Positions 26,031-35,229 of a stretch of 64,000 bases of DNA are shown piece by piece. How positions within the stretch are numbered: the stretch's first letter is position 1; the number at the start of each line of letters is the position of its first letter. A model generated the notes under the pieces. The model was not told the origin of the DNA, searched no databases, and worked only from the letters and a program-made list of their open reading frames with translations. Source of the stretch: HXMU1420-13 sp965229525 (GTDB lineage Bacteria; Bacteroidota; Rhodothermia; Balneolales; Balneolaceae); the NCBI GenBank assembly GCA_965229525.1, contig OZ245886.1, positions 186,001-250,000 of the forward strand. Direction: 5' to 3'. The translations under genes and the position numbers were made by a program.

Positions 26031-26081
26031 TATTAGATTTCAGATTGCCCGAGAAATCATCTATGTTAATAGCTGATAAAA

Positions 26082-28655
26082 TTGACCCTAGCTTTAGTTT
26101 TGAGTTTTAAGGAACAAACATTCACCATTTATTTTATTCCTAGTGAAAACACTCTAAGAGATGAGTGCAGAAGAAATATTGAAGAATATTTTGTTCATGT
26201 GAATCTCATCGAATTGAGCACTGATGATTTAGATGATTTTGAAGATCATTCTGCCACTAGAAGTATTCTACTAATTGATGCTCTGCTACCTGATAGTGTT
26301 CAACAATCTCTTTTTAAATTCTTTGCGAATAAAATTCCAATAATTTGGATTACCGAATCTTCCAATCTACAAAAAGCTCTTAGTCTGCTTGATAATGGTA
26401 CAATTAATAATATCTGCTTTATAGATGAACCGACATCTATTATTACAAACATTATAAGAGAACTTAGAGGGGCACTAATTCGATCACAACTGCAAGTTTT
26501 AAGTGAACAAAGCACCCTTATTTCTGAGGCCGCTTTAAATACTAATACCTCTGTTATCACTACAGATGCCCATGGTGATACAATTTGGGTAAACAAGGCT
26601 CATACAGAATTATCGGGGTATTCTTTAGATGAAATGCTTGGTAAAAAACCAGGTGAATTACTTCAGGGACCGGAGACAGACCCTGCCACAGTAGCTTACA
26701 TTCGAGAAAAACTAAAGGAGGCAATACCATTTTCAACAGAGATAGTTAATTATCATAAAAATGGTACAAAGTACTGGCTGAAGCTCGATATCACCCCTGT
26801 TTTTAAAAATGGTAGACTTGAAAGATATATTGCGTTCCAGGAAGATATCACCGAAAAAAAGGCTAATGAACTAATGCTTGCCGAAAGTCTTGAACGGTTA
26901 CAGGATGCCCAGCGCATTGGGAAAATGTGTGACTGGGTTATGGACGCACATACCTATGTGATTTCATGGTCGGGCAGAGCTTCAGAGATTCTAGAGTTGG
27001 ATGAAATCTCGGGATTTGATTATTGGAAATTCAGACGTCAACTCACCTTTGCAAGTCGACAAAAATTGCATGTCGCGTTACTAGATATGCGGCATTCTCA
27101 AAAAGAATATGATTTAGTACTAGATTTCAAATCACTTGATGGTAGGAAAAAGGTGCTCAGAACGATTGGTGTCCCCGTTTTTGAGGATAATAAATTATCA
27201 AAAGTGGTTGGTATAGTTCAGGATATAACCGAACAATATGAGGCTGAAAATCTTGCACTCAAATCGAAACAACACTTGGTTTCGGTAACAGACAATATGC
27301 AAGCCGGCGTATGCAGAATTATTGACAAATTAGATGGAACTAGAGAAGTTATCTTTGTAAATCAAGGATTTTATGACATGTATGAACTTTCAGAAGAGGA
27401 AGTTAAATCAGACTTTTCTAACGTCATGAAATTGCTTCACCCTGATGATAAAGTTCTCAATATCCGGGAAATTTTTACTGAAGTTCAAAAGACCGGGCAG
27501 GCAGTACATCAATATTTTCGAATAATTACCAAATTCGGGAAACTGAAATGGATGCATTTAATAAGTAATGCACATGCAGGCTCTAATGGGGACATAATTC
27601 ATGATTTCATTGTTACAGATATTACCGCCCGAATCCAGAAAGATCGTTTACTAGAAGAAATTAGTGAAGTATCAGTCAATGGTGGTTGGGAGTTAGATAT
27701 GCTTACCAACAAACTAACCTGGACAGATGTAACGAAACAAATCCATGAGGTACCACTAGATTTTGAACCTGATGTAGAGACGGCCATCAATTTTTATAAA
27801 GAAGGAAAATCAAGAGACCTCATAACTGAGTTTTTTACCGAAGTAATAACCACCGGTAAGTCCAGGGATGGTCAGTTTGAAATAATAACTGCAAAGGGAA
27901 ATCATAAATGGGTTAGAGCGAAGGGTGCGGCCGAATATGCTGGGGATCAAATAGTTCGGGTCTATGGTTTTTTTCAGGATATTACCGAAACTGTTACAAG
28001 AGAGAATGAGATTATTGAATCTCTGAATGAAAAAAATGCTTTGTTAGGTGAAATACATCACCGCGTGAAGAACAATCTGGCTGTAATCTCGGGGTTACTA
28101 CAATTAGAATTAATGAAGGGTGATGATGCTAAACTATCGTTGGAAGATGCTGTTAATCGAATCCAATCAATAGCCACCGTTCATGAAATCCTTTACAATA
28201 CCGACAATTTCAGTGTCATTTATTTAGACCAATATCTCGAGAAATTAACGTTAAATATAGCCAAGACTAATCCTTCATTTATAAGTGATATTGAACTTGT
28301 CTCTGAAATCGAAAATGTAGGAATTTCAATAAATCAGGCAGTTCCAGTTGGACTCTTATTAAATGAATTAATTACTAATTCATTAAAGCATGCATTTAAT
28401 GGTTCTGAAAAAGGAAGTATTACTATATCTGTGTCAAATATTGGTGAGTCGCGGGTTAAATTAATGTACTCTGATTCTGGAACAGGTTTTGATGATGCCT
28501 TACTCGAAAACGGTTCCTCACTGGGCTATAAACTAATTAATTCTCTTCTACTTCAATTAGAAGCGACACATAGCATTGAAACTAAAAATGGTTTTAAGCT
28601 GGAATGTTCCTTTAAATCTCAAAATGTTGATGCAAATTCGCAGCTTTTACCTTAG
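26082..28655 (+). CDS. Multi-PAS sensor histidine kinase (HisKA_2/HWE type)
   Basis: The 857-residue protein has no membrane segment. An N-terminal receiver-like region (1-130, without an obvious phospho-Asp) is followed by a LOV-like PAS (about 150-265; DEMLGKKPGELLQGPETDP, but no Cys of the NCRFL motif), and three further PAS/PAC units up to about 640. The HisKA_2 box has His660 in EIHHRVKNNLAVISGLLQLEL, and the ATPase domain shows NELITNSLKHAF and DSGTGFDD. It is a soluble kinase, perhaps sensing light, redox or a small ligand. No response regulator is adjacent. Start is uncertain: TTG 26082 is the first candidate after an in-frame TAG at 26070. Confidence 0.85.
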   Translation: MTLALVLSFKEQTFTIYFIPSENTLRDECRRNIEEYFVHVNLIELSTDDLDDFEDHSATRSILLIDALLPDSVQQSLFKFFANKIPIIWITESSNLQKALSLLDNGTINNICFIDEPTSIITNIIRELRGALIRSQLQVLSEQSTLISEAALNTNTSVITTDAHGDTIWVNKAHTELSGYSLDEMLGKKPGELLQGPETDPATVAYIREKLKEAIPFSTEIVNYHKNGTKYWLKLDITPVFKNGRLERYIAFQEDITEKKANELMLAESLERLQDAQRIGKMCDWVMDAHTYVISWSGRASEILELDEISGFDYWKFRRQLTFASRQKLHVALLDMRHSQKEYDLVLDFKSLDGRKKVLRTIGVPVFEDNKLSKVVGIVQDITEQYEAENLALKSKQHLVSVTDNMQAGVCRIIDKLDGTREVIFVNQGFYDMYELSEEEVKSDFSNVMKLLHPDDKVLNIREIFTEVQKTGQAVHQYFRIITKFGKLKWMHLISNAHAGSNGDIIHDFIVTDITARIQKDRLLEEISEVSVNGGWELDMLTNKLTWTDVTKQIHEVPLDFEPDVETAINFYKEGKSRDLITEFFTEVITTGKSRDGQFEIITAKGNHKWVRAKGAAEYAGDQIVRVYGFFQDITETVTRENEIIESLNEKNALLGEIHHRVKNNLAVISGLLQLELMKGDDAKLSLEDAVNRIQSIATVHEILYNTDNFSVIYLDQYLEKLTLNIAKTNPSFISDIELVSEIENVGISINQAVPVGLLLNELITNSLKHAFNGSEKGSITISVSNIGESRVKLMYSDSGTGFDDALLENGSSLGYKLINSLLLQLEATHSIETKNGFKLECSFKSQNVDANSQLLP

Positions 28656-28657
28656 TC

Positions 28658-31600
28658 TTAATTCTTGATAAAATATTTAAGTACTGAGTCATCATTTCTC
28701 AAAATAAGTAGTTCATTATCAGATAGAGGAAGAACCTGACGAATTTGCCCATCAACTTTAAGGCCACTTTCTACAGAAGAGATAGACCGAATACTTCTTC
28801 CAGGTTCAATCTTTAGAACTGCTCCGAATGATGCATCATAACGACCAGCTTCTGGTTTTACACCATATAAATTACCTCCTAGAATCAATTCAGGACTACC
28901 CTCTCCATCTATCTCGAAGAATGCTCCGGCATACATCGGCGAAAGCTGAGCTTCTATAGGTAACTCTTGTGGAATGAATGAGCCATCTTCATTACCCCAC
29001 CAAACCGTACTGGCCAATGTGTATGCGGTTAACTCTGTGGCTTTACTGAGTTCTTCTTCGGTAAAGATGTCATTGATGGTTTGCTCCTTATATGCCTCAT
29101 ACTTTAAATACTTGCGTTTTAGCCCCGGTAACTGATTAACCAAATTATGGCGCAACACCATTGGATATGATTCCTGCTCATTATAAGTAGTTAAGATTTG
29201 CTCTACCGAACCATTTCCATCAAAATCGCTTACCCAGAGATTAGCTGGTTCCTGATACGATGCACGGAATCTTGAATTCAGACCATGATTTAGTCCGATC
29301 ACATCCAATAATCCATCTCCATCCCAATCCAAAACGAGTACCTCGTTCCACCAGCCATTAGAATTCCCCAGACCTGCCTTATTTGTTGTTTCACTAAAGG
29401 TTGCTTGCCCAGTCTCTATAAGTTGATTACTAAAAATTCGAATTGGTGCCCATTCTCCGGATGTAATTAAATCTAAATCTCCATCCGAATCGATATCTGC
29501 AAACTCACTTCCTGTAAACATTCCAGAATTCGACAAAGTAGGTGCTATTGATTCAGTTGCATCAGTAAAAATTCCGTTTCCGTTATTCTGAAGAAGTCTA
29601 CCACTTACCGGCATACCTACAGCAAAAGGTCGTAGTCGCTCACCCACAAAAAGATCTATATCTCCATCACCATCCCAATCAGCTGCGCTCACTGTGCCAT
29701 TAGAATGGAAACCAACGGCAGCATTAATCCCTTGTGATAGGTTCCATGTTTCTCCGTTATTGGTATAGAGTCTGTCAAAAAGCCCATCAGAGCTAGAGCT
29801 GAATTCATTCCCCCCACTGGTTACATATAAATCTTCATCACCGTCCCCATCTGCATCGAAAAACACGCAGTCGGTGTCTTCATGCAAAGCTTCGGTTGTA
29901 AAAACCTCTTCCCAGCCAGACCGATATTTTTGAAAGAGTTTACCACTCTGATCCTTAGCTCCACCGGTATATAACAAATTTTGATCGGATGAAGTACAGC
30001 CGGCGGGACCTTCAGTGGAGCGCATATGAAATAATAAACGGTCACGGTCGAAATCAACAAATGCGTTTTCAGAATGGATAAAATTTACACTTGCTTCACT
30101 ACGAATGAGCATTGGTTCGGACTCCACAACCTTCTGCTCATATTCGGTTTCCATCGCATCCATTTGTGAAAGTATAATCATCTGATTAACGGGTATATTG
30201 TCCATCTTGGTGATGCTACCATCCGGCCAGCTAAGCCGAAGAGAATCAATAATTACAGCCTCACCTAATCCGACATGTAAACGTGCATCGATGGTGCTTT
30301 GAAAACCACGGTGTAAGACTTGTTCACGCCAGTATAGTTTACCAGCAGCCCAAACACTTAATTGGGCTCCAATAGCCTGTGTATTGCCACCCTCACCTTC
30401 AAGAGAAACCATCAACCAGTTTCCGAGTCCCTTTTCGGCGGTAGTATTTCGATAAACAAAAGCAGGCATATTCACATTGTTGACCACCAGATCTAAATCA
30501 CCGTCGTTGTCTAAATCCCCGTAGGCCGAACCATTTGAAAAACTAGGTTCCCCCAATCCCCACGATTCTGCCACATTGGAAAATTCCAAATCACCTTGTC
30601 CCGAAAACATGTAGTTTGGAATTGGCCGCGATGGGATTAAATCTATGAGCTGTTGGAAATCAACTTCATCACCACCAGTAATTGTTTGGATAATTTCATT
30701 GCTTGAAACATATTGAATATAGTCCTGATCGGTTAAATCCTGATAAATACCGTTCGCTACGAATAAATCAGTTTCCCCATTATGATCGAAATCATTCATT
30801 AAAGCGGCCCAGCTCCAATCCGTAGCTTCTACACCGGTAATTCTACCGATTTCACTGTAGGTACCCTCTCCATTATTTAGCTGGAACATATTTCTGGTAA
30901 ACTGATGATAATATCCATTCTCAAGGTTGAACTGGTATTTATCCCAACTCTCAAAAGTGGTCACTGTTTTAACACGCTCCTCAGGTTCAGGAAGCATTTC
31001 AGTTACAAAAATCTCTGGATAACCATCATGGTTAATGTCGGCAGCATCAGCGCCCATTGATGCCCCACTAATACTTTTGATCGATTCAACCAGGACTTCA
31101 TCAAAAGTGCCATCCTGATTATTGATGTACAGATAATCACGTTCGAAAAAGTCGTTGGATACATACAAATCCTGCCAACCATCTCTATTTGAATCCAAAA
31201 TGGTAACACCTAAACCAAATCCTATCACGCTACCATAGATTCCTGCTTCCGCACTTACGTCTGTGAAAACATCTCCATCATTTCGATATAGTTTATCGCC
31301 ACCAACTTCATCACGTGACCCCCTCTCGTTAATCTGAAGATTAAAGCTACCTATGGCACGATAAGAATTGTTCAATAGATAAAGATCTAAATCCCCGTCT
31401 TTATCATAATCGAAGAAACTAGCCTGAGTTGAAAATCCTCTATCTGCTAAGCCATAATCCTCAGCAGATTCAGTAAAGGTTAAATCCCCATTGTTAATGA
31501 ATAACTCGTTCTGTTTGTTATCTCCTTCAACATCCCCGGAATTAGATATGTAGATATCAACAAGTCCATCTCCATTAATATCAGCCATGCTTACTCCGGT

Positions 31601-31966
31601 ACTCCAAGATCGAACTCCTGAAATACCTGCTGACTCTGAGATGTCTTCGAACTGAAAATTACCTTTATTCAGAAACAATTTATTTGGGCGCATATTTGCA
31701 GTGAAGTAGACATCCTGCAATCCATCATTATTGATATCTCCAATTGCTACCCCTCCACCATTATAAAAATTTCGGTACTTATAAATGTTGAAATCCTTAT
31801 CAAAATCGAGGGGGTTTTCGAAGTTAATTCCTGATTCTTCCGGCGAAACTACTTCAAACACCTTTGGACCTGGATCTTGAAAATCGCAGGAAAGACTAAA
31901 AAATAGTGCTATACAAAATGCTGAACTGAAAAAGCGTTGTAATTGAATCATAGAGTTTTCAATCAT
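28658..31966 (-). CDS. CRTAC1-like FG-GAP/ASPIC-UnbV lipoprotein, copy 1
   Basis: The 1102-residue protein has a lipoprotein-like signal (SLSCDFQ; a start at 31951 is also possible), multiple FG-GAP/VCBS repeats with Ca-binding DxNxDG or DxDxDG loops (for example DINNDGLQDVYF, DINGDGLVDIYI, DKDGDLDLYL), and an ASPIC/UnbV domain near 505-590 (GNWLMVSLEGEG ... RGFQSTIDARLHVGLG). A second repeat region follows. These beta-propellers resemble integrin alpha heads and CRTAC1; they likely sit on the outer surface and bind a ligand. Long stretches are identical to the protein at 35222-38488. It is the last gene of the six-gene susC unit. Confidence 0.82.
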   Translation of the reverse strand: MIENSMIQLQRFFSSAFCIALFFSLSCDFQDPGPKVFEVVSPEESGINFENPLDFDKDFNIYKYRNFYNGGGVAIGDINNDGLQDVYFTANMRPNKLFLNKGNFQFEDISESAGISGVRSWSTGVSMADINGDGLVDIYISNSGDVEGDNKQNELFINNGDLTFTESAEDYGLADRGFSTQASFFDYDKDGDLDLYLLNNSYRAIGSFNLQINERGSRDEVGGDKLYRNDGDVFTDVSAEAGIYGSVIGFGLGVTILDSNRDGWQDLYVSNDFFERDYLYINNQDGTFDEVLVESIKSISGASMGADAADINHDGYPEIFVTEMLPEPEERVKTVTTFESWDKYQFNLENGYYHQFTRNMFQLNNGEGTYSEIGRITGVEATDWSWAALMNDFDHNGETDLFVANGIYQDLTDQDYIQYVSSNEIIQTITGGDEVDFQQLIDLIPSRPIPNYMFSGQGDLEFSNVAESWGLGEPSFSNGSAYGDLDNDGDLDLVVNNVNMPAFVYRNTTAEKGLGNWLMVSLEGEGGNTQAIGAQLSVWAAGKLYWREQVLHRGFQSTIDARLHVGLGEAVIIDSLRLSWPDGSITKMDNIPVNQMIILSQMDAMETEYEQKVVESEPMLIRSEASVNFIHSENAFVDFDRDRLLFHMRSTEGPAGCTSSDQNLLYTGGAKDQSGKLFQKYRSGWEEVFTTEALHEDTDCVFFDADGDGDEDLYVTSGGNEFSSSSDGLFDRLYTNNGETWNLSQGINAAVGFHSNGTVSAADWDGDGDIDLFVGERLRPFAVGMPVSGRLLQNNGNGIFTDATESIAPTLSNSGMFTGSEFADIDSDGDLDLITSGEWAPIRIFSNQLIETGQATFSETTNKAGLGNSNGWWNEVLVLDWDGDGLLDVIGLNHGLNSRFRASYQEPANLWVSDFDGNGSVEQILTTYNEQESYPMVLRHNLVNQLPGLKRKYLKYEAYKEQTINDIFTEEELSKATELTAYTLASTVWWGNEDGSFIPQELPIEAQLSPMYAGAFFEIDGEGSPELILGGNLYGVKPEAGRYDASFGAVLKIEPGRSIRSISSVESGLKVDGQIRQVLPLSDNELLILRNDDSVLKYFIKN

Positions 31967-31990
31967 TTAATATGAGCTGACTTTTTTTAA

Positions 31991-34666
31991 TTAAAATCCA
32001 ATTTTTATCCCGAATAAAATGCTTCTTTCAGGAAGGTAACGGTTCCTTCTATCTATTCCTGAATTAAATGAATTTGGAAAATTATCTTCATATCCACCAC
32101 TGTCGGTAGATCCATAATCATCCATCACTGGTTCGGGATTTGCCCCTGTATAATTTGTTAATGTGAATACGTTTTCGAGGATGAATGATGCTCTCAGATT
32201 ATTAACGTATGGAATTGATGTGGTACTAAAAGAATATCCTAGATCAATGTATTGCAGTCTTAGAAAATCTGCTTTTTCAACATAATGAGAACTAAACCTT
32301 GCAAATCTTAAATCATCATTAGCAAATTCTGAATCTACATTATTGTAAGAGTTCATTGATACTATTCTGGGTTCGTAAAACATTCGATTTAGATTAATCA
32401 AACTATGTCCGAATGCACCCTGAAACATAAATCTGAAATTAAACCTCTGTACGTTTAATTCATTCATCCAACCCAATTCTAGATCTGGATTTGAATTACC
32501 AAGAACTTTGAAGTCAGCATTTTCGGTAAGTGCTAAAGCCTGATTTGTTTGAACAACTCCATCACCGTTAAGGTCTTCCATTATTGGAACACCATTTGCA
32601 TCAACAGATCCTGAATATACCGGGCCCCAAAACTGCCCTAACTCTTGTCCTTCCGCAACTCTAATCATTTGTGTAGAACCTTGTCCAGGTGCACCAGGAG
32701 AGCCCGTCAAAAATTGATTAATACCGATATCATCAATAGTTGTTTTATAGTTTGAGAGAATAACAGTTGTTGCAAATTCAAATTTTTCTGATTCAACAAC
32801 ATTATATGTCAATGAAAGCTCGACTCCTCTTGTACGAAGTGAGCCAAAATTTTCAAATCTAGTTCTTTGTCCAAATACTGCTGGATCGACACTTCTTTCG
32901 AATATTAAGTCTTTAACATCTCTTTGATAAAACTCCAATCGACTACTTAATCGATTTGTTGAAAAATCGATCGCTAAATTAAGCTCTGAAGTTTTCTCTA
33001 TTTCCAGATCTGGATTTGTAGCAATTCTTACAGTATTTCCACCAACATAGAAATTATTTCGCACTCCATATTCAATTGGAATTATACCAGAAGTACCAAA
33101 TCCAAGAGTAACTGCTAATTTTTCTATTGCTTCAATGTTAATTCGATCTGTTAAGAATAATCCACCTTTTATCGAAGGAAAGATGTTTGTCTTATTTTTG
33201 TCTCTGAAAAATGATGCTGACTGGGCGTGAATTGCGAAGTCTAATAAGAAACTACTTGGCTTTTTTAAACCACCTTTAAGATAAACATTAGAGATTGTTT
33301 CTGAAGGATCAGCGTTGGACTGTAGAATTAGTTGTCCATTCGATTCGTAGTTGGCGTTGAAGATATTAGTCAGTTCGCTATCGTTCTCAAAGCCTCGAAT
33401 CTCAACTTGTGACTCATCAAACTCATGATTTTGAACATTATAACCAAGGGAGAAATTGTAATTTATATCTGAGCTAAATCCAGAATAATTCGAAACAAAA
33501 CTTAAGTAGGATTGACTTACATCGGATGTTCTTTTTCGAGCTAAACCTGGTGACGATGTTCCGGCACCTCCGCGGTAAGCATCATAAATTGAATAGAACT
33601 CAAAATTGTCAACTTTAAGTGACTGATTAGAGTAAGCAGCTTCAATAGATAATTGATCATTGATTTTATAGCTCGCATCACCCGCAAAATATAAATCTGT
33701 TGCTTCAGAAATATTCGAATTCAATGCTATCATTGCGTATGGATTAAAGCTATCGAACAATCCTACAGGATGGAAAAAGCCTCTATAAGGAGCATAAAAA
33801 TCTGAATTTCCAATATTAGATTCAGATCCAATAATTGGTGCTGTTGGGTTCATAGTAACCGCATATTCAAATGCTTCTTTAAACGAGAGATCGCTATCTC
33901 GATCATTAGAAATTAAATTTGCTGATAGACTCAACTTCTCATTTAGAAGTGATTGGTCTAAACCTATTCTAAAATTCCTCTGATCATATCCTGACTTAAA
34001 AAGTACTCCATCCACCCCTTGAAGATTCATTGATAGAAAATATTGGGTCTGATCTTTTGTTCCTGATACCGCAAGATTTTGATGATTGGAGTAACCCGTT
34101 CTAGTGATTTCATCTTGCCAGTCTGTATCCCCACCTAAATCATTTCCTCCTATTGCCAGAAAGCCCTCTCGATCTAGTACATCAACTTTTCCAGCTCGTT
34201 CGGAAATGGCGAATTCGTAGCTATAATGTACTTGAACTAGATTTTCAGGATCTGAAGATGCAGATTTTGAAGTAATGTGTATTGCACCATTTCGAGCTCT
34301 ATTTCCTGCTATTGCCACAGATGCAATATCTTTAATTACTTCGATACTCTCGATATCATTGGCATCAACTAATTGATCAGAATGAATTGGTATTCCATCA
34401 AGATAAATTGGGATGTTATTAGAAAATGAATTTAACCCCCGAACCTGAACGTTCTGTTTAGCATTTGGATCACCACTATTTCGGTAATAAGTAAAGCCCG
34501 GCACCTGAGATTGGATCAACTGAAATAATGAAACTTTTTTTACTGTATTAAAATCAGCCTCTGACACAGATGATGGAATATACTTTAGTGAATCCGTTGA
34601 TTGGGCGTATAAGACAGTAGCATTAATTAGTAGAATAAGTAGTAATAACCCCGATTTTATATACAA
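31991..34666 (-). CDS. Second SusC-like TonB-dependent receptor lacking the N-terminal domain
   Basis: The 891-residue protein has a signal peptide (VLYAQ), then directly a plug-like domain (about 40-135; KVSLFQLIQSQVPGFTYYRNSGDPNAKQNVQVRGLNS, IYLDGIPI, ESIEVIKDIASVAIAGNRARNGAIHI) and a 22-strand-type barrel ending in Phe. The carboxypeptidase-regulatory-like domain and the VVVGYG-type segment seen in the SusC at 40108-43143 are missing. Barrel segments such as FHPVGLFDSFNP and RGGAGTSS.GLAR are shared with that SusC, so it is a paralogue. No SusD accompanies it. Either it is an outer-membrane channel that works with the other proteins of the unit or a decayed receptor; the intact frame favours function. 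Confidence 0.8.
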   Translation of the reverse strand: MYIKSGLLLLILLINATVLYAQSTDSLKYIPSSVSEADFNTVKKVSLFQLIQSQVPGFTYYRNSGDPNAKQNVQVRGLNSFSNNIPIYLDGIPIHSDQLVDANDIESIEVIKDIASVAIAGNRARNGAIHITSKSASSDPENLVQVHYSYEFAISERAGKVDVLDREGFLAIGGNDLGGDTDWQDEITRTGYSNHQNLAVSGTKDQTQYFLSMNLQGVDGVLFKSGYDQRNFRIGLDQSLLNEKLSLSANLISNDRDSDLSFKEAFEYAVTMNPTAPIIGSESNIGNSDFYAPYRGFFHPVGLFDSFNPYAMIALNSNISEATDLYFAGDASYKINDQLSIEAAYSNQSLKVDNFEFYSIYDAYRGGAGTSSPGLARKRTSDVSQSYLSFVSNYSGFSSDINYNFSLGYNVQNHEFDESQVEIRGFENDSELTNIFNANYESNGQLILQSNADPSETISNVYLKGGLKKPSSFLLDFAIHAQSASFFRDKNKTNIFPSIKGGLFLTDRINIEAIEKLAVTLGFGTSGIIPIEYGVRNNFYVGGNTVRIATNPDLEIEKTSELNLAIDFSTNRLSSRLEFYQRDVKDLIFERSVDPAVFGQRTRFENFGSLRTRGVELSLTYNVVESEKFEFATTVILSNYKTTIDDIGINQFLTGSPGAPGQGSTQMIRVAEGQELGQFWGPVYSGSVDANGVPIMEDLNGDGVVQTNQALALTENADFKVLGNSNPDLELGWMNELNVQRFNFRFMFQGAFGHSLINLNRMFYEPRIVSMNSYNNVDSEFANDDLRFARFSSHYVEKADFLRLQYIDLGYSFSTTSIPYVNNLRASFILENVFTLTNYTGANPEPVMDDYGSTDSGGYEDNFPNSFNSGIDRRNRYLPERSILFGIKIGF

Positions 34667-34692
34667 AACTCTCTTCCCTTTTTGGTTTAATT

Positions 34693-35229
34693 TTATAACT
34701 CTTTGAAAGTTACTTCCACTTCATACGAACTCGTTACTTTGATTTCGATTTCGCTTGATGCTCTTTTCCCGATATAAATGGGCGTATCCATATTTTCACT
34801 TAACTGATTGAATTCCACCCCATACTCTTCACTTAACACCGGAATTAGATGATACATAAGACTATCCGCTGATAAGTGCGTATTCCAGGGAGCCCAACCT
34901 TTGTATGAATATTTTATGGGCATTTCTACAATCTTCTCATCCACAAAATTAGGATAGAACACCCGTTTTGCCGGAGCTTTAAGCCAATCAATATCTTCGA
35001 CAATTTCAGCACCTGAACCATTTATTAAAATACCGTCTGCGTTGTATTTCCAGGATAATTCGAAAAACTCATCCCGAGACATTCCAAAAGTATAATCATG
35101 GATTAAGCTATCCGATTCCTGGATCTCAACTTCAGATGCTGTGTTTTGTTGAGCTTGATTTGATTTATTTGAACAAGAGACCAGTACCCATACACTGATC
35201 ATTAATACAAGATATATTGGCTTATTCAT
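34693..35229 (-). CDS. Lipoprotein of unknown function in the susC unit
   Basis: The 178-residue protein has a lipoprotein signal (WVLVSCSNKS, Cys19), a low-complexity linker rich in Gln and Glu, and a compact domain of about 130 residues (DYTFGMSRDEFFELSWKYN, then PIKYSYKGWAPWNTHLSADSLMYHL, ending EIKVTSSYEVEVTFKEL). I do not recognise the family. Its start codon overlaps the end of the upstream CRTAC1-like gene by 8 bases and 26 bases separate it from the second SusC-like gene, so it belongs to the same transcript. A role as accessory surface or periplasmic lipoprotein of that system is inferred. Confidence 0.6.
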   Translation of the reverse strand: MNKPIYLVLMISVWVLVSCSNKSNQAQQNTASEVEIQESDSLIHDYTFGMSRDEFFELSWKYNADGILINGSGAEIVEDIDWLKAPAKRVFYPNFVDEKIVEMPIKYSYKGWAPWNTHLSADSLMYHLIPVLSEEYGVEFNQLSENMDTPIYIGKRASSEIEIKVTSSYEVEVTFKEL

